A stretch of DNA of 64,000 bases from Exiguobacterium sp. J17977 (lineage in GTDB: Bacteria; Bacillota; Bacilli; Exiguobacteriales; Exiguobacteriaceae), in NCBI RefSeq assembly GCF_018616375.1, contig NZ_JAEQBB010000001.1, forward strand, positions 1-64,000. Reading direction: 5' to 3'. The position numbers and the translations under genes were made by a program. Positions 50,948-59,235 of the stretch are shown here, in pieces (within the stretch, counting starts at the first letter, position 1; every line of letters begins with the position of its first letter). The notes below the pieces were generated by a model that saw nothing but the letters and a program-made list of their open reading frames with translations, had not been told where the DNA came from and did not search any database.

Positions 50948-51298
50948 ATGAAACGAGCATTTACGATTGGTGGCGTCGTCCTCGTCTTGATTCTCGGATG
51001 GCGGTTTATCGATACAGATCGGCTGTTCGCCGATGTCTATTATACAAAAGTGCCGAGCGCAAACGTCACCGACCAAGGAAAGACGCATACGTATGAAACG
51101 ATTGGCTATGATGAGTACGGCAAGAAACGACCAATCACGTTCGAGGCACCGGTCCGGTTGGCCGAAGGCGATTTTTTGAAACTGTATGTGAAAGACGAGC
51201 GGACGGTGACCGCCTACGATCCGGTACCTGAGTCGGAAGTACCGGCCCAGTTGAAGGATGAACAGACCGAGGAGCCGTTATCGATTCCGTTGCCTTGA
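50948..51298 (+). CDS. YxeA family (DUF1093) protein
   Basis: A 116-residue exported or membrane-anchored protein with a hydrophobic helix at residues 4-20. The YxeA signature follows: YYTKV at the start of the mature part, YETIGYDEYGKKRPITFEA in the middle, and a short beta domain to the end. The family is a single OB-like beta domain of unknown function found in Bacillota and often encoded near transporters; here the next gene is spo0F. ATG 50948 follows AGGCGGGAG, and the gene seems monocistronic. Confidence 0.75.
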   Translation: MKRAFTIGGVVLVLILGWRFIDTDRLFADVYYTKVPSANVTDQGKTHTYETIGYDEYGKKRPITFEAPVRLAEGDFLKLYVKDERTVTAYDPVPESEVPAQLKDEQTEEPLSIPLP

Positions 51299-51378
51299 TT
51301 TCAAAATAGGTCCGTCGCCAAACGAAATTGGATTTGGTATGGTTATACTAGTGCAAACTATGGAGAGAAGGTAGATGG

Positions 51379-51741
51379 ATGTCACGGATGTTGATTGCAG
51401 ACGACCAAGACGGGATTCGGTTGATGTTGGCGCAAGTGTTCCAAAACCTCGGCATCGAGGTCGACACGGCGAACGACGGACAGAACGCTTGGGAAAAGCT
51501 CGAACAGAACGGATACGATTTAGTATTGCTCGATATGAACATGCCCCGCATGTTCGGCCATGAAGTACTACGTAACATGCGACAACGCGACATCGATACC
51601 CCGGTCATGATCATGACCGCGTTCGGGGAAAAATCGACACTCGAAGAAGTGCAACGGCTTGGCATTACCGCGCAATTTGAAAAGCCGTTCGATATTTATC
51701 GGATGATTGAAAAAGTGAAAGAAGTCCTCAAAATCACGTGA
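51379..51741 (+). CDS. spo0F: Spo0F-type single-domain response regulator
   Basis: A 120-residue receiver without output domain. The acidic pocket is Asp8/Asp9, the phosphorylated Asp is Asp52 in LVLLDMNMP, the conserved Thr is in MIMTAFGE, and the Lys is in FEKPFD. In B. subtilis Spo0F is the phosphotransfer intermediate from kinases to Spo0B/Spo0A, and it sits, as here, beside fbaA. The sequence and locus make it the Spo0F orthologue. The presumed host is not known to form endospores, so the protein probably relays another signal. RBS AGAGAAGG precedes ATG 51379. Confidence 0.85.
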   Translation: MSRMLIADDQDGIRLMLAQVFQNLGIEVDTANDGQNAWEKLEQNGYDLVLLDMNMPRMFGHEVLRNMRQRDIDTPVMIMTAFGEKSTLEEVQRLGITAQFEKPFDIYRMIEKVKEVLKIT

Positions 51742-51761
51742 TTCGTCACGAAGATGACATA

Positions 51762-51775
51762 TGTAAACGCTTGCG
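51762..51775. promoter_or_regulatory. Candidate cre site upstream of fbaA
   Basis: TGTAAACGCTTGCG matches the CcpA cre consensus TGWAANCGNTNWCA except for the last base. It is similar to the site at 32092-32105. It lies about 40 bases before the fbaA -35 box, a position suited to activation. Confidence 0.5.
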
Positions 51776-51802
51776 CAGAGCCATTTCTATGCCCGAATAG
51801 CA

Positions 51803-51831
51803 TAGGCACACGTTTCGACGTGTGTTATAAT
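51803..51831 (+). promoter_or_regulatory. Promoter of fbaA with a palindrome in the spacer
   Basis: TAGGCA (51803-51808) and an extended TGTTATAAT -10 (51823-51831) with 17-base spacing. The spacer contains CACACGTTTCGACGTGTG (51807-51824), an inverted repeat with seven-base arms, so a repressor could bind between the two boxes. Confidence 0.6.
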
Positions 51832-51898
51832 GGGAACGAATTGCACGGGGGCATTTTTCCCAAAGTGCACAATAGCGAACAGACAGGAGGATGTCATT

Positions 51899-52753
51899 AT
51901 GCCATTAGTATCAATGACAGAAATGCTTAACAAAGCATTCGAAGGCAAGTATGCAGTAGGCCAATTCAACATCAACAACCTCGAGTGGACGCAAGCGATT
52001 CTTCGCGCTGCGGAAGACGAGAAATCACCAGTTATCCTCGGTGTATCAGAAGGTGCAGCGAAGTACATGGGTGGCTTCACAACAGTTGTTAAAATGACTG
52101 AAGGTCTCATGCACGACTACAACATCACTGTTCCAGTTGCAATCCACCTCGACCACGGTTCATCTTTCGACAAGTGTAAAGCAGCAATCGACGCTGGTTT
52201 CACGTCTGTTATGATCGACGGTTCACACCACCCGATCGAAGAGAACATCGAAATGACGAAACAAGTCGTTGAATACGCACACGCTAAAGGTGCTTCAGTT
52301 GAAGCGGAAGTCGGCACAGTCGGCGGCGAAGAAGACGGCGTTGTTGGCGGCGTACAATACGCTGACCTCGACGAGTGCGTACGTGTCGTCAAAGAAGCGA
52401 AAGTTGACGCTCTTGCAGCGGCACTCGGTTCTGTACACGGAGAATACCAAGGCGAGCCTAAACTCGGCTTCAAAGAGATGGAAGAAATCGCAGAAGCGAC
52501 TAAAACTCCACTCGTTCTTCACGGCGGTTCAGGTATTCCTGAGCACCAAATCAAAAAAGCAATCGAGCTCGGTCACAGCAAAATCAACGTTAACACAGAG
52601 TGCCAACAAGAATGGACTCGTGCCGTACGTGAGAAGCTCAACACGGACTCGAAAGTATATGACCCACGTAAAGTCATCGGCCCTGGTGTCGAAGCGATCT
52701 ATAACGTCGTTACTGGCAAAATGCGTGAGTTCGGTTCAAGCAACCAAGCATAA
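51899..52753 (+). CDS. fbaA: Class II fructose-bisphosphate aldolase
   Basis: A 284-residue zinc aldolase cleaving fructose-1,6-bisphosphate to two triose phosphates in glycolysis, and running in reverse in gluconeogenesis. Zinc ligands and the active site are visible: [13 protein letters not shown] (His and Asp), [14 protein letters not shown] (Glu), [12 protein letters not shown] (His) and [11 protein letters not shown] (His). Codon use is skewed to preferred codons, unlike its neighbours, as expected for a highly expressed gene. ATG 51899 lies behind AGGAGG. It has its own promoter and terminator, separating it from tal. Confidence 0.95.
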   Translation: MPLVSMTEMLNKAFEGKYAVGQFNINNLEWTQAILRAAEDEKSPVILGVSEGAAKYMGGFTTVVKMTEGLMHDYNITVPVAIHLDHGSSFDKCKAAIDAGFTSVMIDGSHHPIEENIEMTKQVVEYAHAKGASVEAEVGTVGGEEDGVVGGVQYADLDECVRVVKEAKVDALAAALGSVHGEYQGEPKLGFKEMEEIAEATKTPLVLHGGSGIPEHQIKKAIELGHSKINVNTECQQEWTRAVREKLNTDSKVYDPRKVIGPGVEAIYNVVTGKMREFGSSNQA

Positions 52754-52765
52754 TCCTGTCACATC

Positions 52766-52798
52766 AGTCGGTTCTCCCTGTGAGGACCGGCTTTTTTT
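52766..52798 (+). terminator. Rho-independent terminator of fbaA
   Basis: AGTCGGTTCTC and GAGGACCGGCT arms (with G-T pairs), then TTTTTTT. Confidence 0.85.
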
Positions 52799-52927
52799 AT
52801 TGAATGTTGCTCATTGGAGCGATGCTCGCCATCGCCGCCTTGACGTAAAGGGTGTAGCAATTCCACGACAATTTCCTCATAATAAGGAGTGTAAGCGATC
52901 ACAACACCATTCGAGGAGGAATTGGAC

Positions 52928-53578
52928 ATGCGTTTTTTCATTGACACGGCAAACGTGGAAGACATCAAGAAAGCTCATCAGATGGGCGTCATCGGGGGCG
53001 TGACGACGAATCCATCGCTCGTCGCCAAAGAAGGCGTCGATTTCCATACACGACTACGCGAAATCTGTGAGATCGTCGGGGATCTCTCAGTCAGCGCGGA
53101 AGTTATTGCGCTCGACGCAGCGGGTATGGTGGAAGAAGGAAAGGAACTTGCGGCCATCGCGCCGAATATTACTGTCAAGGTACCGATGACGCCAGCAGGG
53201 ATGGAAGCGGTCAATACGTTTTCACAGCTCGGCATCAAGACGAACGTGACGCTCATCTTTAACGCCAACCAAGCGCTACTCGCGGCTCGGGCCGGTGCGT
53301 CATACGTCTCGCCATTCATCGGTCGTTTAGATGATATCGGTCAAGATGGTCTCGATCTCGTCGAGACGATTGCCAATATCTTTGCCATCCATGGCATCGA
53401 TACAGAGATCATCGCAGCTTCCGTTCGCCATCCGGTCCACGTGACGAAGGCGGCCCTCCTTGGAGCCGACATCGCCACGGTGCCATACAAAGTCATCGAA
53501 CAGATGATGAAACATCCGCTCACTGACAAAGGGATCGAGCAATTCTTAGCGGATTGGAACAACGCTCAATCCAAATAA
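52928..53578 (+). CDS. tal: Transaldolase-like / fructose-6-phosphate aldolase
   Basis: A 216-residue single-domain TIM barrel of the short transaldolase family (B. subtilis YwjH type). The Schiff-base Lys is in [12 protein letters not shown] (near residue 84), preceded by [12 protein letters not shown] and [12 protein letters not shown]. The end carries [31 protein letters not shown]-type residues. It moves dihydroxyacetone units in the pentose phosphate pathway, or acts as a fructose-6-phosphate aldolase; sequence does not decide. ATG 52928 follows GGAGGA by 7 bases and is better than TTG 52922. Confidence 0.88.
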   Translation: MRFFIDTANVEDIKKAHQMGVIGGVTTNPSLVAKEGVDFHTRLREICEIVGDLSVSAEVIALDAAGMVEEGKELAAIAPNITVKVPMTPAGMEAVNTFSQLGIKTNVTLIFNANQALLAARAGASYVSPFIGRLDDIGQDGLDLVETIANIFAIHGIDTEIIAASVRHPVHVTKAALLGADIATVPYKVIEQMMKHPLTDKGIEQFLADWNNAQSK

Positions 53579-53604
53579 GCTTGTCGCAGAAAGGTTTGAT
53601 CTTC

Positions 53605-54858
53605 GTGGAAATTCTCCATATCGTAGGACAGCAGAAACTTGAAGGAACAGTTGACATTAGCGGTGCCAAACAGAGCGCCTTGCCTTGTCTCGTCGCAGCA
53701 CTTTTGACAGAAGAACCGGTGACGATTGAGAACGTCCCTGTCATCGAGGACGTCGAAGTGATGCTCAGTCTATTACAAGAACTCGGCGTCGCGATTGAAC
53801 GGGACGGGGAACGGATGACGCTTCATGCAAAAGATGCCGTCGCCATGCCGTTGCTCGGCTCCGAGACGCGTAAAGTCCGAGCCGCTGTCTATTTGCTCGG
53901 GGTGTTCGCGGCTCGCTTTGGGAAAGGAGCCGTGGGGCTTCCCGGTGGATATGCGATTGGTCCACGACCGATCGATTTACATTTGAAGGCACTCGAACGT
54001 CTCGGGATTAAAGTCGAGAACGAGTCGGGACTGTATCATGTGAACGCCGAAAAGCTGGAAGGGAATCGCATCTATCTCGACCTCCGTTCGTTCGGGGCGA
54101 CGGTGAGTGCCATGCTCGCAGCCGTGCTCGCTGATGGAACGACCGTCATCGAGAATGCGGCCATCGACCCAGAAATCGTCGACGTCGCCACGATGCTCAC
54201 TTCGATGGGGGCCCACGTTATCGGGGCGGGCACCGACGAGATTCGCATCAAAGGGGTCGACAAACTCCACGGCTGTACACACACGCTCATTCCCGATCGA
54301 TTAGAGGCTGGGACGTTCATGATTTATGGCGCGGTCGCGGGCGAAGTGACAGTACGCAACGTCATTCCGACCCACTTAGAAGGCGTCATTCAAAAACTAT
54401 TGGATTACGGGGCCGACGTCGAAGTCGGGGAAGAGACGATCACGGTGCGGGCGAACGCCTTCGAACCAATCGATATTCGTGTCTTCCATTACTCGGGTTA
54501 TCCGACCGACTTACAACCGATCATGTCGGCCGCGCTGTTGAAAGCGAACGGGACGAGTATCGTCACCGATAAGCTGTACGCCCAACGTTTCCGTCATATT
54601 GCGGAAATGCGGCGCATGAACGCGCAGATTACGCTCGAGGACGCTTCGGCTGTCATCCGTGGTGGGACAACGCTCGCCAATGCGGAGATGGAATGTGCGG
54701 ACGCACGGAGCGGGGCAGCCCTCGCTTTAGCGGGACTTCAAGCGAGTGGCGAGTCCACCGTAATCCACGCGGAAAAATTGAACGATTCATATGTCGATTT
54801 CGTCGGCAAACTAAAACAACTCGGCGCGCTCGTCTGGGTCGATGAGGTGTCCGAGTAA
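53605..54858 (+). CDS. MurA-like protein (UDP-GlcNAc enolpyruvyltransferase fold) lacking catalytic residues
   Basis: The locus and sequence match MurA2/MurAB, the EPSP-synthase-fold enzyme that starts peptidoglycan synthesis by adding enolpyruvate to UDP-GlcNAc. The protein is 417 residues, full length, with GTG 53605 as start behind AGAAAGG. Several family residues are changed. The catalytic Cys (Cys115 in E. coli) is Tyr116 in [11 protein letters not shown], codon TAT at 53950-53952. The Lys22-Asn23 pair is Lys22-Gln23 (SGAKQSALP). The Arg of the terminal HIDRGY motif is Asp394 in KLNDSYVDF. The catalytic Asp in YPTDLQ, the Arg in GPRP and the fold are kept. I expect no MurA activity and no fosfomycin binding; a substrate-binding or regulatory role is possible. 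Another MurA must exist elsewhere. Confidence 0.85.
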   Translation: MEILHIVGQQKLEGTVDISGAKQSALPCLVAALLTEEPVTIENVPVIEDVEVMLSLLQELGVAIERDGERMTLHAKDAVAMPLLGSETRKVRAAVYLLGVFAARFGKGAVGLPGGYAIGPRPIDLHLKALERLGIKVENESGLYHVNAEKLEGNRIYLDLRSFGATVSAMLAAVLADGTTVIENAAIDPEIVDVATMLTSMGAHVIGAGTDEIRIKGVDKLHGCTHTLIPDRLEAGTFMIYGAVAGEVTVRNVIPTHLEGVIQKLLDYGADVEVGEETITVRANAFEPIDIRVFHYSGYPTDLQPIMSAALLKANGTSIVTDKLYAQRFRHIAEMRRMNAQITLEDASAVIRGGTTLANAEMECADARSGAALALAGLQASGESTVIHAEKLNDSYVDFVGKLKQLGALVWVDEVSE

Positions 54859-54874
54859 AAGGGGGAGAATTCGG

Positions 54875-55843
54875 GTGGAACGTAGTTTATCAATGGAATT
54901 GGTCCGAGTCACAGAAGCGGCAGCGCTATCTTCGGCTCGTTGGATGGGTAAAGGCTTGAAAGAAGAGGCAGATGACGCGGCGACGACCGCGATGCGTGAA
55001 GTGTTCGATACGATTCCGATGAAAGGAGTCGTCGTCATCGGGGAAGGCGAGATGGACGAGGCGCCGATGCTCTACATCGGTGAGAAAGTCGGGAACGGCT
55101 ATGGCTCACGCCTCGACGTCGCCGTCGATCCGCTCGAAGGGACGAGCATCGTCGCGACGGGAACGTGGGGAGCACTCGCCGTGCTCGCCGTCGCCGATGC
55201 GGGTGATTTATTGCACGCGCCAGACATGTATATGGATAAAATCGCTGTCGGTCCGGAAGCGGCCGGGTTGATCAGTCTCGACAACTCGATTGAAGAGAAT
55301 ATCGCCATCGTCGCCAAGGCGAAGAACAAGAACGTCGAAGACGTCGTCGTCACGATTTTACATCGTGACCGTCACGAAGAGATGATTCAACGCGTTCGTG
55401 CCACGGGTGCCCGCATCAAGTTGATTCCCGACGGAGACGTGGCTGCGGCCATCAACACGGCGTTCCCGAAAACGGGCGTCGACTTGTTGCTCGGCTCTGG
55501 CGGTGCGCCGGAAGGTGTCATCGCGGCCGTCGCGATGAAGTGTCTCGGCGGTGACTTCCAAGGTCGCCTGCTTCCTGAAGACGAAGCCCAAGAGAAGCGT
55601 TGCCAAGACATGGGCATCGCCGATACAGGCCGGATTTTACTATTGGACGACCTCGTCAAAGGAGAAGATTGCATCTTCGCCGCGACGGGTGTGACGGACG
55701 GGGAGTTGCTCCGCGGCGTCCAGTTCACTGGACAAGGCGGTCAGACGCACTCGGTCGTCATGCGTGCCAAGTCAGGGACGGTCCGTTTCGTCGAAGGCAT
55801 CCACTCCTTGAAGAAAAAACCGAAAATGGTCATGAAACCTTAA
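54875..55843 (+). CDS. glpX: Class II fructose-1,6-bisphosphatase
   Basis: A 322-residue gluconeogenic phosphatase of the GlpX type. The N-terminus [17 protein letters not shown] is nearly the B. subtilis sequence. The metal/phosphate site motifs are [14 protein letters not shown] (two Glu and Asp), the DPLEGTS loop (Asp, Glu) near residue 93, and GSGGAPEGV near residue 210. The Li+-sensitive phosphatase fold is complete. Start GTG 54875 is 7 bases after AAAGGGGGAG. Its place between murA2 and rho is conserved, and it shares its 5' neighbourhood with the MurA-like gene (16-base gap). Confidence 0.94.
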   Translation: MERSLSMELVRVTEAAALSSARWMGKGLKEEADDAATTAMREVFDTIPMKGVVVIGEGEMDEAPMLYIGEKVGNGYGSRLDVAVDPLEGTSIVATGTWGALAVLAVADAGDLLHAPDMYMDKIAVGPEAAGLISLDNSIEENIAIVAKAKNKNVEDVVVTILHRDRHEEMIQRVRATGARIKLIPDGDVAAAINTAFPKTGVDLLLGSGGAPEGVIAAVAMKCLGGDFQGRLLPEDEAQEKRCQDMGIADTGRILLLDDLVKGEDCIFAATGVTDGELLRGVQFTGQGGQTHSVVMRAKSGTVRFVEGIHSLKKKPKMVMKP

Positions 55844-55851
55844 TTCTCTCG

Positions 55852-55882
55852 AGCTGTGGACATTGCGTCCACAGCTTTTTTG
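55852..55882 (+). terminator. Rho-independent terminator of glpX
   Basis: AGCTGTGGAC and GTCCACAGCT arms with an ATTGC loop, then TTTTTT. Confidence 0.88.
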
Positions 55883-55944
55883 ATGTGTTTCTTCATATTT
55901 AACATGCGGATAGAACGGGAATGGAAGAGGAGGAGGTGGGTGTG

Positions 55945-56871
55945 ATGATTGAAGTGGAATCGCTCGTCAAAACGTTCGGGGACGTGCCGGCCGTCGATGG
56001 AATCTCGTTCTCGGTGCAAGAAGGAGAGATTTTCGCTTTCCTTGGACCGAACGGGGCCGGCAAGTCGACGACCGTGCAAATGTTGACGACGCTCGTACGA
56101 CCGACCGAAGGGAAAGCGCGGGTAAACGGATTCGATGTCGTCAAACAAGAGAAGGACGTCCGCTTGTCCATCGGTGTCGCCCTGCAAGAGACCGGAATCG
56201 ATAAAGTATTGACCGGGCGGGAACTGCTCGTCCTGCAAGGGCGGTTGTTCAAGATGACAAAACAAGAGGCGGAGACGCGCGCCGAGGAACTGCTCCGTGT
56301 CGTCTCACTCACGGAAGCGGCCGACCGGAGAAGCGGGACGTATTCGGGCGGGATGCGGCGCCGGCTCGATTTGGCGCTCACGCTCGTCCATCGACCGACC
56401 GTCTTGTTTTTAGATGAACCGACGACGGGGCTCGACCCGGCGAGCCGCATCGAGATTTGGAACGAGGTGAGACGACTCAACGAAGAGTTCGGTACGACGA
56501 TTTTCTTGACGACCCAGTACTTAGAGGAAGCAGATGAACTAGCCGACCGAATTGCCATCATCAATCATGGGAAAATCGTCAGTGAAGGAACGGCCGAGGC
56601 GCTGAAACGACTCGTCGGCGGCGAGACGATTGCGATGACGTTTCACAGCAATCAAGAGGCGGCCGCAGCCGCTGCGCTGTTCGGTCATGCGGCGACCGGG
56701 CAACACGTGGCGTTCGAGCTCGTCGACCATACGCTGATGGAAGTCGTGCGCCAGCTCGATGAGCGGTCGCTTCAACCGGAAAGTCTGACCGTGAAGCAAC
56801 CGTCGCTCGATGACGTCTTTTTGAAAGTGACCGGCGAGTCATACGAAGGAGGTGTGCCCGATGTGGACTGA
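55945..56871 (+). CDS. ABC transporter ATP-binding protein (DrrA type)
   Basis: A 308-residue ATPase of the drug/polysaccharide ABC exporter class. It has Walker A FLGPNGAGKSTT (near residue 36), the Q-loop, an ABC signature in modified form YSGGMRRRLDL, Walker B VLFLDEPTTGLD and the H-loop-like TTQYLEEADEL. The DrrA-type C-terminal extension ends in QPSLDDVFLKVTG. It pairs with the permease gene that overlaps it by 11 bases. Export of a drug or lipid is inferred. ATG 55945 follows GAGGAGGAGGTG. Confidence 0.9.
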   Translation: MIEVESLVKTFGDVPAVDGISFSVQEGEIFAFLGPNGAGKSTTVQMLTTLVRPTEGKARVNGFDVVKQEKDVRLSIGVALQETGIDKVLTGRELLVLQGRLFKMTKQEAETRAEELLRVVSLTEAADRRSGTYSGGMRRRLDLALTLVHRPTVLFLDEPTTGLDPASRIEIWNEVRRLNEEFGTTIFLTTQYLEEADELADRIAIINHGKIVSEGTAEALKRLVGGETIAMTFHSNQEAAAAAALFGHAATGQHVAFELVDHTLMEVVRQLDERSLQPESLTVKQPSLDDVFLKVTGESYEGGVPDVD

Positions 56872-57631
56872 GACATGGCTCTTCACGAAACGGAGTCTCG
56901 TCACGACGATTCGAAATCCGTTTTCGTTCATCCCTAACTTGATTATCTCGGTGTTCTTCCTACTCGTGTATACGAGCGGATTGTCGAGCGTCGCTTCGCT
57001 TCCTCAGTTTGATGGGAGCGCCTATTTGAACTTCATCTTACCTGTCTCCATCGTGTCCGGGGCGGTCGGCGGGGCGGGGGGGACGGGACAGGCGCTCGTC
57101 CGTGATATTGAGAGCGGCTACTTCGCCCGCTTGCTTCTGACTCCGGCGACGCGGACGGCGATTGTGCTCGGACCGATGATTGCCGGGATGCTGCAACTGC
57201 TCGTCCAGACGCTCCTCATTTTCGGGGTGGCGTTCTTGCTCGGTTTGTCGATTCCGGTCGGTCTGCCTGGCTTCTTGTTCACGGTGCTGCTTGCCATCGG
57301 ATTCGGCCTTGGTTTTGCCGGCTACTCGGTCGGTGTCGCGTTGAAGACACGGAACGCTCAGGCTGCACAAGCCGGGACCCTTTTATTTTTCCCGCTCATC
57401 TTCTTGTCAACGACGTTCGTCCCGAAAGAGTTGATTGAGGCGGAATGGCTCAAAGTAGCGGCGACGTTTAATCCGACGACGTATATTTTTGAAGGGATGC
57501 GTGCCGTCTTGACACAACCGACAATTGACTGGAGCGCGTTATCGGCCGGACTTGCCGTTGCCGGGGCGATGAGCGTCATCATGGTCGTGTTCGCGGCGAC
57601 GAACGCACGCGGTGCCTTGAAACAAAAATGA
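56861..57631 (+). CDS. ABC transporter permease (DrrB / ABC-2 type)
   Basis: This 256-residue ABC-2 permease has six membrane helices. Recognisable features are the amphipathic N-terminal stretch (WTETWLFTKRSLVTTIRNP), the ESGYFARLLLTPATRT loop typical of DrrB-like exporters, and the conserved PLIFLSTTFVPKELI and FNPTTYIFEGMRAV segments near the end. It forms the membrane channel with the ATPase encoded just upstream. ATG 56861 overlaps that gene and has AAGGAGGT. Substrate unknown. Confidence 0.87.
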   Translation: MWTETWLFTKRSLVTTIRNPFSFIPNLIISVFFLLVYTSGLSSVASLPQFDGSAYLNFILPVSIVSGAVGGAGGTGQALVRDIESGYFARLLLTPATRTAIVLGPMIAGMLQLLVQTLLIFGVAFLLGLSIPVGLPGFLFTVLLAIGFGLGFAGYSVGVALKTRNAQAAQAGTLLFFPLIFLSTTFVPKELIEAEWLKVAATFNPTTYIFEGMRAVLTQPTIDWSALSAGLAVAGAMSVIMVVFAATNARGALKQK

Positions 57632-57658
57632 CGAGCAAGGGATTCAGCCCCGCTCGTC
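57630..57658 (-). terminator. Terminator-like hairpin between convergent genes
   Basis: GACGAGC (57630-57636) and GCTCGTC (57652-57658), with AGGG/CCC inside. On the minus strand the hairpin is followed by CATTTTTG, so it could end the downstream minus-strand gene; it overlaps both stop regions. Confidence 0.45.
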
Positions 57659-58042
57659 CTGGTCAATCATGAACGTCACAATCAAAAACAGAATAAAACT
57701 GATTAAGGAGACCGTGCCCCCGATGATGAAGTAGACGAGGGTGACGGTCTCATTCCATTGGAACGGGTTCATCGTGTAAAACCACATCCCGCTCGTCAAG
57801 CCGATTGATCCGATGACAGCCGTCCACCCGTGAATCGTAACGAGTAATTGGTTCCGGACCGCATACAAGCGATAGAAGACTCCCCAGGCGAAGACCGATA
57901 GCCAACCGGCGAGCAGAATGTGGGCATGAATCGGACGAAAGGCATAACTGCCGGCACCCGACATGTGCGATCCGAGTACCGTTCCGATGACACCGAAAAC
58001 GGCAGCGAGGCGAATCAAACGAAGACTCCAAATCTTTTCCAT
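57644..58042 (-). CDS. Small heme-copper-oxidase subunit I-like membrane protein
   Basis: A 132-residue protein with four predicted membrane helices. Its FRPIHAHILLAGWLSVFAWGVFYRLY stretch (listed only as a landmark) contains two His one residue apart and resembles the first heme-ligand helix of cbb3-type oxidase subunit I; the following TIHGWTAVIGSIGL segment gives a second His. It is far shorter than a catalytic subunit (about 450 residues) and has no CuB site. Similar 4-helix stand-alone proteins occur in Bacillota with unknown role. Start ATG 58042 is preferred, 12 bases after AAGGAG. Confidence 0.6.
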   Translation of the reverse strand: MEKIWSLRLIRLAAVFGVIGTVLGSHMSGAGSYAFRPIHAHILLAGWLSVFAWGVFYRLYAVRNQLLVTIHGWTAVIGSIGLTSGMWFYTMNPFQWNETVTLVYFIIGGTVSLISFILFLIVTFMIDQDERG

Positions 58043-58113
58043 GGCATAGAACAACTCCTTCGACGTGATGGCTTTATCGTATCGAAGCCAGATGAACAGA
58101 AGATGAACGAACA

Positions 58114-58150
58114 CAAAAAAACGACCCAGTTCCTATGAACCGGGTCGTTT
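58114..58150 (-). terminator. Terminator of the NlpC/P60 gene
   Basis: AAACGACCC-GTTC (58119-58132) and GAAC-GGGTCGTTT (58137-58150). On the minus strand the hairpin ends in TTTTTTTGTG. Confidence 0.85.
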
Positions 58151-58161
58151 GATCGTTTGAA

Positions 58162-58857
58162 TTAAAGGTATGATCCTGCACCGACATAACGTGGTGCCCA
58201 GTAACCTGATGTGAAGCTCGCGTATTTAACGCCGCCTGTTTCAGAGTTGATCATTTGTGTTTTGCTGAGTGCCATTCCAACGTGTTGAATCGTGCTTCCG
58301 TTGTGTGAGAAGAACACGAGGTCGCCGGCTTGAATCGCTGACTTCGAAACTTTTTTCGAGTTTGCGTATTGCGAGCGTGAATCACGTGGGATCGATTTGT
58401 TGATCGCTTTCTTGTAAACGTGACCTGTGTAACCTGAGCAGTCAAAGCCTGAAGTTGTCGTTCCACCGTAACGGTAAGGTGTGCCGAGGTACTTCTTCGA
58501 TTCAGCGACAAGTTTCGTACGAGCGCTTGATGCAGAAGACGTTGTTACTTTAGTGGCAGTTGCTGTGTTTGCTTTCAAGTACGTGTAAGTAGATGAAGCT
58601 GAGATATAACGGTGAGTCCCTTTGTAGTTGATTTTGTAGAACGAACCAACCTTACCAAGGTATGTATAGCGTTGGCCTTTGTTCATCGTTGCTGAAACTT
58701 TCGATGTGAGCGACGGTGCTGTGCGGATGTTCAAGCCGTTGACTTTCGAGTAAGCGAATGTTCCAGTAGCGGCTTCTGCTTGTTCACCTGTTGTGAAAGC
58801 AAGACCCGAGAAAGCGAGAGTGGCAGCGACGATGATAGATGCGAAACGCTTTAACAT
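58162..58857 (-). CDS. Secreted NlpC/P60 peptidoglycan endopeptidase with SH3 domain
   Basis: A 231-residue secreted protein. A signal peptide covers residues 1-29 (MLKRFASIIVAATLAFSG core, cleavage after AEA). A bacterial SH3 domain at about 33-95 (NGLNIRTAPSLTSKV signature) binds cell wall. A Ser/Thr-rich linker leads to an NlpC/P60 domain from about 115. The catalytic Cys is in SGFDCSGYTG, the His in STIQHVGMAL, and the third polar residue is downstream. It cuts stem peptides (typically D-Glu to diaminopimelate). Codons are AT-biased compared with neighbours, as in highly expressed exported genes. A WalR-like box lies about 175 bases upstream. Confidence 0.92.
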   Translation of the reverse strand: MLKRFASIIVAATLAFSGLAFTTGEQAEAATGTFAYSKVNGLNIRTAPSLTSKVSATMNKGQRYTYLGKVGSFYKINYKGTHRYISASSTYTYLKANTATATKVTTSSASSARTKLVAESKKYLGTPYRYGGTTTSGFDCSGYTGHVYKKAINKSIPRDSRSQYANSKKVSKSAIQAGDLVFFSHNGSTIQHVGMALSKTQMINSETGGVKYASFTSGYWAPRYVGAGSYL

Positions 58858-59235
58858 AGTGTATTTCCCTCCGTTTTTTAAAATAAAACCCTAAGTGGCT
58901 GTATATGATCGATGTGTGTAAACTAAGTTAGAGCACAAGTTGCGGATATTACCCGGTTTCCTGTGCAAATAAACTATATCATGCGCAAGACCGATGGCAT
59001 TTTTCAATCACAAGACAAAAACAGTTTTCTTGTAACATATTTGAAACAATATGCGAGAATAGAGACTTATTTGTTACATACATAGTAAAAAGGCTGTTAT
59101 GTTTTCAACAACAGGGGAATAGACTGACATAAAGCCGTTTTTCCAACAGTGACGGTTTAACGGAAGTGTGATTAGATGAATGAGGAATGAACGTTTACTT
59201 TTGAAATATAGAATCATGAAAGACAGGTGACTTGA
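58858..59235. other. Divergent intergenic region between NlpC/P60 and rho
   Basis: About 380 AT-rich bases with the divergent promoters of the endopeptidase (left) and rho (right). On the minus strand TATAGT (58978-58973) could be the endopeptidase -10 box. I looked for a cyclic di-AMP riboswitch, common before such hydrolases, and its conserved blocks are absent. No gene is apparent. Confidence 0.45.
59032..59048 (-). promoter_or_regulatory. WalR-like box
   Basis: On the minus strand TGTTTC-AAATA-TGTTAC is a direct repeat close to the WalR consensus TGTWAH-N5-TGTWAH (one mismatch in the first half). WalRK controls many cell-wall hydrolases, and the next gene on this strand is one. Confidence 0.45.

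Noticed and set aside
53554-53604. Upstream extension of the MurA-like protein
   Set aside because: The extra 17 codons overlap the end of tal and have no ribosome binding site; GTG 53605 gives the family's normal N-terminus.
58858-59235. Cyclic di-AMP (ydaO) riboswitch before the NlpC/P60 gene
   Set aside because: I looked for the conserved GGGG-rich and CCGAGCC-type blocks on the minus strand and did not find them.
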